From positions 1 to 6,677 of the forward strand of contig JAEWIH010000102.1 in NCBI GenBank assembly GCA_023387245.1: a stretch of 6,677 bases of DNA. The letters run 5' to 3'. Below are positions 1-6,331 of this stretch, piece by piece (position 1 is the stretch's first letter; every line of letters starts with the position of its first letter). The translations under genes and the position numbers were made by a program. Under the pieces are notes generated by a model. That model did no database searches, was not told where the DNA came from, and was given only the letters and a program-made list of their open reading frames with translations. This stretch comes from Bacillota bacterium. GTDB lineage: Bacteria; Bacillota_I; Bacilli_A; Erysipelotrichales; Erysipelotrichaceae.

Positions 1-15
1 ATACAATATAGTAAA

Positions 16-92
<77 letters not shown>

Positions 93-110
93 ATTTCTAA
101 CTGCCATATT

Positions 111-139
111 AGAATAACATTTCGATAGAAATTTGTCAA
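111..139 (-). promoter_or_regulatory. Promoter of the tRNA-Ile gene
   Basis: On the minus strand a perfect -35 TTGACA (134-139) is followed, after exactly 17 bp, by TATTCT (111-116), a 4/6 match to the -10 box. Transcription would start near 104, about 12 nt before the mature 5' end at 92, which is a normal tRNA leader length. This is a sequence match only. Confidence 0.7.
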
Positions 140-153
140 TAAAAAAATTAAAT

Positions 154-313
154 AAAAATAATTTTTGTAATTAGTAAGTGATAATGTCTTAAGTGTTAGT
201 AAAGGAAAATGTCCCAAAAAGATGTACTATACTGTGTCATAATATAGTTAAAGTTCATATGAAATAAAAGTTATTTTTTTATTTATCACTTATCTAATAA
301 AAAAATAATTTTT
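154..313. repeat. AT-rich imperfect inverted repeat in the tRNA-groES intergenic region
   Basis: The arm 154-184 and the reverse complement of 283-313 match at 25 of 31 positions without gaps. They share a perfect inner 10-bp block TAAGTGATAA (175-184) / TTATCACTTA (283-292). The arms flank about 98 bp that hold no gene. The outer halves are runs of A and T and so carry little weight; the 10-bp block is the informative part. It resembles a degenerate CIRCE half-site (AAGTGATAA against GAGTGCTAA). The right arm abuts the first CIRCE operator. It could be a cruciform-forming remnant, a decayed MITE-like element, or chance in AT-rich DNA. Nothing else between 140 and 310 is recognisable. Confidence 0.45.
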
Positions 314-338
314 AGCACTTGACTTATTAGAGTGATAA
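312..338 (+). promoter_or_regulatory. Upstream CIRCE operator (HrcA site) of groESL
   Basis: TTAGCACTT, then 9 bp, then GAGTGATAA matches the CIRCE consensus (TTAGCACTC-N9-GAGTGCTAA) at 16 of 18 positions, one mismatch per arm. It overlaps the groE -35 box and most of the spacer, so bound HrcA would occlude RNA polymerase directly. It is the weaker of two operators, centred about 44 bp upstream of the second, which is roughly four helical turns. Confidence 0.75.
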
Positions 339-347
339 ATATATTAT
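319..347 (+). promoter_or_regulatory. groESL sigma-A-type promoter
   Basis: TTGACT (319-324, 5/6 match) and TATTAT (342-347, 5/6) are separated by the optimal 17 bp. The start point would be near 354, directly before the downstream CIRCE. The promoter is therefore sandwiched between and overlapped by HrcA sites, consistent with heat-shock derepression of a vegetative promoter. Confidence 0.85.
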
Positions 348-355
348 ATATGTAG

Positions 356-382
356 CTAGCACTCAATAAGCTAGAGTGCTAA
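356..382 (+). promoter_or_regulatory. Downstream CIRCE operator (HrcA site) of groESL
   Basis: CTAGCACTC, 9 bp, GAGTGCTAA matches the CIRCE consensus at 17 of 18 positions. It lies at the transcription start/leader and ends within the groES ribosome binding region (AGGAAAGGAG, 382-391). It can act as a DNA operator, and its transcribed hairpin may also affect the mRNA leader. This is the classical position for groESL in Gram-positive bacteria. Confidence 0.95.
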
Positions 383-396
383 GGAAAGGAGTTATT

Positions 397-2312
<1,916 letters not shown>

Positions 2313-2318
2313 AAATAT

Positions 2319-2349
2319 AAACCTTAGTTTTTAAAAACTAAGGTTTTTT
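2319..2349 (+). terminator. Intrinsic terminator of groESL
   Basis: A perfect palindrome (2320-2332 with 2333-2345, extended by one A-T pair) contains the core CCTTAG/CTAAGG and is followed by six T (2344-2349). It begins 6 bases after the groEL stop. The stem can fold with the central T/A bases as loop. It cleanly separates the chaperonin operon from the ABC genes. The inverted repeat is symmetric, but no gene on the other strand needs it. Confidence 0.92.
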
Positions 2350-2368
2350 CTTAGTCGATTTAGATTTA

Positions 2369-2377
2369 TGATATAAT
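2369..2377 (+). promoter_or_regulatory. Extended -10 promoter of the ABC exporter operon
   Basis: TGATATAAT (2369-2377) is a perfect TGN-TATAAT extended -10 box. No convincing -35 sits 17 bp upstream: the bases there are TCTTAG, next to the terminator T-run. The predicted start is about 2383-2385, which coincides with the Shine-Dalgarno GAGG (2384-2387). The 5' leader would therefore be only about 10-12 nt before the ATG at 2395. Confidence 0.65.
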
Positions 2378-2394
2378 TTAATTGAGGTAAATAT

Positions 2395-3093
2395 ATGTTT
2401 CTATCGATCAAAAAATTAATTAAAACTTATAAAAATGGTGATGATGTCTTAACGGTTTTAAAGTCTATTGATTTAGATATTAAACAAGGGGATATTTGTG
2501 CTATTTTAGGTCCTAGTGGTAGTGGAAAATCAACTTTATTAAATATTATTGGTGGATTAGAAACTGCAGATAGTGGAGAGATAGAAATTAATGGCCAAAA
2601 ACTATTAAAAGCTAGTGAAAAGAAATTATCTGACTATAGAAGAAATACATTAGGTTTTGTATTTCAGTCATATAATTTAATTAGTAATTTAACTGTTAAA
2701 GAGAATATTGAAACAGGAATGTTTTTAAGTAAAAATCCTTTAAATTTAGAAGAGTTAATTACTGAATTATCATTAGTTGATCATCAATTTAAATTTCCTA
2801 ATCAATTAAGTGGAGGTCAACAACAAAGAACATCTATTGGTCGGGCTATGATTAAAAATCCTAAATTATTATTATGTGACGAACCAACAGGAGCACTAGA
2901 TTATTATACTGCCAAAGATGTTTTAAGTATTATTGAAAAAATGAATCGTCACTATAAAACAACTATTATCATAGTTACTCATAATGAAGCTATTGCCAAA
3001 ATGGCACATCAAGTTGTTAAGTTACGGGATGGTAGTATTGATTCAATAGTATATAATCAAAATTTATTAGATGTTAAAGATATTGATTGGTAA
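2395..3093 (+). CDS. ABC transporter ATP-binding protein, MacB/LolD/BceA-like
   Basis: This 232-aa nucleotide-binding subunit powers the membrane permease encoded next to it, acting on the inner face of the membrane. All ATPase motifs are intact: Walker A GPSGSGKST (39-47), Q-loop Q91 in FVFQSYNLISNLTV, signature LSGGQQQR (138-145), Walker B LLLCDEP with catalytic E163, D-loop GALD (166-169) and H-loop H196 in VTHN. The length and the FQSYNLISNLTVKENI segment are typical of the MacB/LolD/FtsE-type family, which pairs with FtsX-fold permeases in lipoprotein release, peptide-antibiotic resistance, or peptide and toxin export. The ATG at 2395 is 7 bases after GAGG. It is followed 5 bases later by the permease gene, so the two are one operon. 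The substrate cannot be read. No histidine kinase/response regulator pair, such as normally accompanies BceAB resistance modules, is next to it. Confidence 0.93.
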   Translation: MFLSIKKLIKTYKNGDDVLTVLKSIDLDIKQGDICAILGPSGSGKSTLLNIIGGLETADSGEIEINGQKLLKASEKKLSDYRRNTLGFVFQSYNLISNLTVKENIETGMFLSKNPLNLEELITELSLVDHQFKFPNQLSGGQQQRTSIGRAMIKNPKLLLCDEPTGALDYYTAKDVLSIIEKMNRHYKTTIIIVTHNEAIAKMAHQVVKLRDGSIDSIVYNQNLLDVKDIDW

Positions 3094-3098
3094 AAATT

Positions 3099-5351
3099 AT
3101 GATAAAAATTAATCCATTAGTTAAAAGGCATTGGCGTTTATTTAAGTCTAAATTTGGCATTTATGTATCTATTTTTTTGATGATGTTTTCAATAGTTGTT
3201 TTAATGTCTGGCTATTTTGTAACTTCTAATAATATATATCAATCAACACTTCAATCTCAAATTGATAATAAAGTTGAAGTAGCTTCATTTATTGTTGATC
3301 GTGAATTAAGTGATGATATAGTTGATCAAATCAAATCTGAAGGTTTTGAGATTAATAAAAATTATTATGTTGATTTTAGACTGGAAAACAATCAAGTATT
3401 ACGCATTTTTAGTCAAAGAGATGATATTAATAAAGAGATTTTATTGAGTGGCAATTTTCCTAATAATAATGAAATTGTTTTAGATCGATTATTTGCTGAG
3501 CATAATAATTTGGTATTAAATGAAAAATTAATTTTTGGTAATAAAGAATATTTAATTACTGGTTTTGTTGCCTTAGTTGATTATAGTAGTTTAATGAGAA
3601 GAAGTAATGATTTTATACTAGATTCTTATAATTTTGGGGTTGGGATAATTAATTCTAAAACATTTTCTACTTTTAAAGATGAATATGTTTATAATTATAG
3701 TTTATATCGGATTAATGATGACAATTATACTGATAAAGAAAAGTTTGATTTATCAAATGATATAAAAAAAATAATATTATCCAATGGTTATAATTTAAAT
3801 GATTATATATTAAAAGACCATAATAAACGTATATCATTTATAGTTAAAGATCTACAAAATGTTGTCCCGATGATGCAAGCTTTAATGGTAATTGTTTTTG
3901 TCATCATTGCCTTTGTTTTTAGGGTTTTAATGAAAAACATTTTTGATAAAGAGTCAGTTATGATAGGTACATTAAAAGCCAATGGTTATTCAAATTTATC
4001 ATTAATTTTTCACTATTCTTTTTTACCAATTTTATTATCAGTTTTAGCATCTATTTGTGGTAACATTGATGGATATACTATTTTTCCAGAATTTTATAAA
4101 TCATTTTATTATTCTAGTTTTAGTATTCCATCTATGAATACTTATTTTAATTTAGATGCTTTAATATTGACGACTTTTATTCCGCTATTAATTATTGGAG
4201 GCACGACTTTTTTAACTGCTATATTTACTTTATCAAAAACGCCTTTAAAATTATTAAGGCGAGAAAGTGTTATTAAGTCTAAGTTACAACCATTTAAAAA
4301 ATCAAAATTAAATTTTATTTGGCGTTTTTATATTCGAATATTTTTTCAAAATATTAATGCATATATTGTTTTAATGATTGGATTTGTTTTTGCTAATTTA
4401 ATGTTAATGTTTGGATTATCTTTATCTCATACTTTAAATAATTATATTGATAACTTAGAAAATAATTTATTTTATAAATATCAATATTCTCTAAAAAGAC
4501 CTTTAGAAAATATAGATTACGATATTAGAAGTGCAACGGTTTTAGAATATGTTTCTAAAATGCCAATTACAAACCATAATTTACCAATTATGGTTTATGG
4601 ACTAGATCGTGGTCTGGATTATAATGGGATTAAAGTGCGTGATGATGGTGTAATTATATCAAGGGGATTAGCTGATAAATTATTTTTAAAACTTGGTGAT
4701 GAGTTAAAGGTTGATAATTTATTACTTAATCGTAGTTATGATTATAAAGTTGTGGAAATTAATGAAAAAGAGGGACAATTTATAATCTATTTATCTAAAT
4801 TAGAATTAAATCAAGAAATGGGTGTGCCTTTTGATTATTATAATTATATTTTTAGTAATAATGAATTGGATTTATCAGATAAATATGTTTCTTATAGTAT
4901 TAATCCTGATGATATTGCTAATCAAGGAAAACAATTTAATGTTAATTTTCAAAAAACAAATGTAGTTACTATTAGTTTGTCATTATTATTATATTTTGTA
5001 ATTGTTTATAATGTTGCTAAGTCGATTATTGATCATAATTGCCAATCTATTTCTTATTTAAAGATATTTGGTTATACTAATCGTGAAATTAGTAAATTAT
5101 ATTTAAGGATGACATTATGGGCAGTTATTATTGGTGGATTGATTTCGTGTCCGATTGCTTTTATATTGTATGATAAATTTTTGATTTTTGCTTTGTATAA
5201 AATGAATATATTTTTACATGCTTATGTACCTTGGTGGCATTTTGTTGGCATCGTTATAGGAGGTTTTACTATATATTTATTAATACAATCATATTTAGTT
5301 TATCGAATAAAGAAAATTAGAATGAGTGATGCATTAAAGCAACTCGATTAG
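3099..5351 (+). CDS. ABC transporter permease with two FtsX/MacB-type domains
   Basis: This 750-aa integral membrane partner of the preceding ATPase appears to be built from two similar halves. The first half has TM1 (about 21-41), an extracytoplasmic domain (42-255) and TM2-4 (about 257-279, 303-322, 353-379). The second half has TM5 (about 418-442), a second extracytoplasmic domain (443-620) and TM6-8 (about 623-642, 671-692, 711-733). Both external domains carry the MacB-periplasmic-core style pattern, for example NNNEIVLDRLF and GVIISRGLADKLFLKLGD. Both halves carry the FtsX cytoplasmic motif, GTLKANGYSNLSLI and YLKIFGYTNREISKLY. The C-terminus RMSDALKQLD is typical of FtsX permeases. Two external loops and 8 TM differ from BceB (10 TM, one large loop). 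The ATG at 3099 is chosen over TTG 3087, which overlaps the ATPase gene. Neither has a strong ribosome site, so translational coupling is likely. The substrate is unknown. Confidence 0.9.
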   Translation: MIKINPLVKRHWRLFKSKFGIYVSIFLMMFSIVVLMSGYFVTSNNIYQSTLQSQIDNKVEVASFIVDRELSDDIVDQIKSEGFEINKNYYVDFRLENNQVLRIFSQRDDINKEILLSGNFPNNNEIVLDRLFAEHNNLVLNEKLIFGNKEYLITGFVALVDYSSLMRRSNDFILDSYNFGVGIINSKTFSTFKDEYVYNYSLYRINDDNYTDKEKFDLSNDIKKIILSNGYNLNDYILKDHNKRISFIVKDLQNVVPMMQALMVIVFVIIAFVFRVLMKNIFDKESVMIGTLKANGYSNLSLIFHYSFLPILLSVLASICGNIDGYTIFPEFYKSFYYSSFSIPSMNTYFNLDALILTTFIPLLIIGGTTFLTAIFTLSKTPLKLLRRESVIKSKLQPFKKSKLNFIWRFYIRIFFQNINAYIVLMIGFVFANLMLMFGLSLSHTLNNYIDNLENNLFYKYQYSLKRPLENIDYDIRSATVLEYVSKMPITNHNLPIMVYGLDRGLDYNGIKVRDDGVIISRGLADKLFLKLGDELKVDNLLLNRSYDYKVVEINEKEGQFIIYLSKLELNQEMGVPFDYYNYIFSNNELDLSDKYVSYSINPDDIANQGKQFNVNFQKTNVVTISLSLLLYFVIVYNVAKSIIDHNCQSISYLKIFGYTNREISKLYLRMTLWAVIIGGLISCPIAFILYDKFLIFALYKMNIFLHAYVPWWHFVGIVIGGFTIYLLIQSYLVYRIKKIRMSDALKQLD

Positions 5352-5362
5352 TTTTTAATAAT

Positions 5363-5392
5363 TTGAATATTTTTAAATACTTTTGATATATT
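5363..5392 (+). promoter_or_regulatory. Orphan promoter P1, a copy of the hisS promoter
   Basis: TTGAAT (5363-5368), 18 bp, TATATT (5387-5392). The -10 and downstream bases through 5401 are identical to those of the hisS promoter at 6092-6106. The start would be near 5398, just after the permease stop at 5351. No gene begins within 200 bases; the first thing downstream is the hairpin with T-run at 5414-5478. It would therefore make a short RNA, or weakly drive the genes beyond. Confidence 0.55.
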
Positions 5393-5401
5393 ATTACATG
5401 A
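5365..5401 (+). repeat. Direct repeat copy 1 (hisS promoter sequence)
   Basis: This 37-bp sequence consists of two blocks also found at 6051-6106 in the same orientation. Block one is GAATATTTTTAAATACT (17 bp, identical). Block two is TTTGATATATTATTACATGA (20 bp, identical). In copy 2 a 19-bp stretch separates them. A 20-base identical block that includes ACATGA is unlikely by chance even in AT-rich DNA, so this looks like a true duplication. Confidence 0.85.
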
Positions 5402-5406
5402 ATACA

Positions 5407-5420
5407 TGTCTTTAGAAGTT
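5407..5420. repeat. Left inverted repeat of the putative cassette
   Basis: TGTCTTTAGAAGTT is the exact reverse complement of 6036-6049. Allowing one mismatch, the match extends outward to 5405 / 6051 (15 of 16). It begins 5 bases inside direct repeat copy 1. Its right half also forms the 5' side of the hairpin at 5414-5478. Confidence 0.75.
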
Positions 5421-5478
5421 TTTATATCAAAAATGGTAAAAATAATACCTGGTTATATTTCATCGAAACTTCTTTTTT
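5414..5478 (+). terminator. Long-loop hairpin followed by a T-run
   Basis: AGAAGTTT (5414-5421) pairs with AAACTTCT (5466-5473), followed by an uninterrupted T-run to 5478. The 44-base loop can itself form a small GGTA/TACC hairpin (5435-5438 with 5446-5449). It could end the ABC operon mRNA and any RNA from P1, giving the latter a length near 80 nt. The stem is modest and the loop long, so it is a weaker terminator than that of groESL. A regulatory-leader role is possible. Confidence 0.45.
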
Positions 5479-5514
5479 AAGGTTATATGAGTTTAGTAAA
5501 AGAAAGTGCGTATG

Positions 5515-5545
5515 TTGTAAAAAGTATAAATTTATAAATTATAAT
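5515..5545 (+). promoter_or_regulatory. Candidate promoter for the 112-aa gene
   Basis: TTGTAA (5515-5520), 19 bp, then a perfect TATAAT (5540-5545). The spacer is longer than ideal. It would leave a leader of about 60 nt. A second possibility is TTGAGT (5557-5562) with TAAAAT (5579-5584) at 16 bp. The 260 bases between the permease and this gene otherwise hold only the repeats and hairpin listed, in very AT-rich sequence. Confidence 0.4.
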
Positions 5546-5611
5546 AATATGAGTATTTGAGTTTTATTTGAGAATATGTAAAATAGTACAATTTGCTTGA
5601 AAGGGGATAAG

Positions 5612-5950
5612 ATGTTAGTGAAAAAATATATAAGCACTGAAGATTCAATATTCTTTTCTCCTAAAAGATTTCAAAAAGAAGAGAATTTTGAAACTTGGTT
5701 ATTTCCGCATTGTGATAGTGATGGGAATGAATACAACAATTTTGTACATGCAATTTTTAAAGAGAATAGTGTAATAGTCATCATCATTTTTTCAGAAGAT
5801 AAAAACATTAAAAAAGATGAGGTTCAATTAGCAAAAATTGTTAATTTATTTCATACAATTTGCAATGATTTTGAAATAATTCATGTTTTGGTTGATGATG
5901 TATATGATGTAGATATTAATTTAGAAATCAATAAACTAGGATTGATTTAA
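5612..5950 (+). CDS. Hypothetical protein, 112 aa, acidic, alpha/beta-like
   Basis: I do not recognise this protein. The ATG at 5612 is used because AAGGGG (5601-5606) precedes it by 5 bases; a TTG at 5597 is in frame but would overlap that site. The product is soluble-looking, with no signal peptide. It has a charged N-terminal third (ISTEDSIFFSPKRFQKEENF), a Trp-containing segment (ETWLFPHCDSDGNEYNN), a strongly hydrophobic strand NSVIVIIIFSE (about 52-62), an amphipathic helix-like stretch (about 69-90), and a C-terminal strand IIHVLVDDVYDVDINLE rich in Asp. The strand is too short and too flanked by charge to be a clear membrane segment. It lies inside the repeat-bounded interval and is followed 3 bases later by a small hydrophobic peptide gene, suggesting a two-gene unit. 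An antitoxin, immunity or accessory role is possible, but nothing in the sequence establishes one. Confidence 0.7.
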   Translation: MLVKKYISTEDSIFFSPKRFQKEENFETWLFPHCDSDGNEYNNFVHAIFKENSVIVIIIFSEDKNIKKDEVQLAKIVNLFHTICNDFEIIHVLVDDVYDVDINLEINKLGLI

Positions 5951-5953
5951 ATT

Positions 5954-6091
5954 ATGAAAATTAGAAAAGAAATTATATTCATTTTTTGTTTTCTATATAT
6001 CGCTTATATATTAACTTTTAGATCTTTATTGTTAGAACTTCTAAAGACAGGAATATTTTTAAATACTATTGAAATTTTAAAATACATTTGA
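5954..6091 (+). CDS. Small hydrophobic peptide, 45 aa (possible truncated membrane protein)
   Basis: An ATG 3 bases after the 112-aa gene opens a 45-codon frame ending in TGA (6089-6091). The peptide starts with basic residues (MKIRKE), then a hydrophobic segment IIFIFCFLYIAYILTF (about 7-22), followed by an amphipathic tail with Arg, Glu and Lys. It reads as one membrane-spanning segment with the N-terminus inside. The ribosome site is weak (AGGA, 5938-5941, 12 bases away), so translation would rely on coupling. Its last third lies in the inverted repeat and in direct repeat copy 2, and it stops inside the hisS promoter. That suggests either a gene whose 3' end was replaced at a recombination junction or a chance frame. 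The start loosely resembles VanZ-type proteins, but there is too little to assign it. Confidence 0.4.
   Translation: MKIRKEIIFIFCFLYIAYILTFRSLLLELLKTGIFLNTIEILKYI
6036..6049. repeat. Right inverted repeat of the putative cassette
   Basis: AACTTCTAAAGACA is the exact reverse complement of 5407-5420. It ends one base before direct repeat copy 2. It lies within the reading frame of the 45-aa peptide and partly inside a local palindrome TTAGAA-C-TTCTAA (6032-6044). Confidence 0.75.
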
Positions 6092-6106
6092 TATATTATT
6101 ACATGA
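6051..6106 (+). repeat. Direct repeat copy 2, with an internal 19-bp expansion
   Basis: It contains the same 17-bp and 20-bp blocks as 5365-5401, separated by 19 extra bases. The extra bases resemble a second, diverged version of the first block (TTGAAATTTTAAAATAC against TTGAATATTTTTAAATAC upstream of copy 1), so copy 2 looks like one copy-1-like left block added in front of a complete older promoter. Confidence 0.8.
6069..6097 (+). promoter_or_regulatory. hisS promoter
   Basis: TTGAAA (6069-6074), 17 bp, TATATT (6092-6097). The start would be around 6103, immediately before the T-box leader. It overlaps the 3' end of the 45-aa frame. Confidence 0.75.
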
Positions 6107-6308
6107 TAAAACCTGCGATTATGAATTTATTATCAGCAGCATCTAGAGAGCGAATGGTTGGTGAAAATTCGCCAAGTTGATAATAATCGACACATATGAG
6201 GTGGATTAGTGAATTTTAGTAGCTATTTTCGTTTAATCAGCGTTAATGATTTTGAGTAAAATAAAGGTGGTACCACGCTTTTTAGCGTCCTTGGGAATCA
6301 CCTTTTTT
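6103..6308 (+). promoter_or_regulatory. T-box riboswitch leader of hisS
   Basis: This leader senses uncharged tRNA and controls transcription of hisS. Stem I base: ACCT (6111-6114) with AGGT (6199-6202). The specifier loop follows, then a 9-bp helix TTATTATCA (6127-6135) / TGATAATAA (6178-6186). The distal part has AGAGAGC and GGTTGGTGAAAA typical of T-boxes, with GCGAAT/ATTCGC. The specifier side reads GACAC (6189-6193): CAC (His, 6191-6193) followed by A, with GAC (Asp) overlapping at 6189-6191. The T-box AAGGTGGTACCACGC (6264-6278) forms the antiterminator (AAGG/CCTT, ACGC/GCGT), with bulge UGGU (6268-6271) to pair with a tRNA 3' end. The competing terminator pairs AAAGGTG (6263-6269) with CACCTTT (6299-6305) and has a T-run at 6303-6308. 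Confidence 0.93.
6263..6308 (+). terminator. T-box terminator, mutually exclusive with the antiterminator
   Basis: AAAGGTG (6263-6269) pairs with CACCTTT (6299-6305), with further possible pairs inwards, and six T at 6303-6308. The 5' arm is the same sequence that forms the antiterminator with CCTT (6289-6292), so binding of uncharged tRNA would prevent termination and let polymerase enter hisS. Confidence 0.88.
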
Positions 6309-6331
6309 ATCTAAATAAAGGAGATATGATT

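Noticed and set aside
376..396. Upstream GTG start for groES adding 7 residues
   Set aside because: The GTG is part of the CIRCE arm and the ribosome site lies downstream of it; the ATG at 397 gives the canonical GroES N-terminus.
3087..3098. TTG start for the permease overlapping the ATPase gene
   Set aside because: It has no ribosome site, and the ATG 12 bases later gives a normal N-terminus. It cannot be excluded because neither start has a strong ribosome site.
5487..5537. 16-codon ATG frame with AAGG 4 bases upstream
   Set aside because: It is very short, has low-complexity codon content, is unlike any known leader peptide and is followed by no attenuator; chance is the better explanation.
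5407..6049. Autonomous insertion sequence
   Set aside because: The interval has terminal inverted repeats but encodes nothing resembling a transposase, recombinase or DDE/HUH motif, and no clean short target duplication abuts the repeats.
5954..6109. Reading TGA as Trp to extend the 45-aa peptide
   Set aside because: Trp is TGG in groEL, both ABC genes and hisS. The extension would add only a few residues before TAA, so there is no support for a reassigned code.
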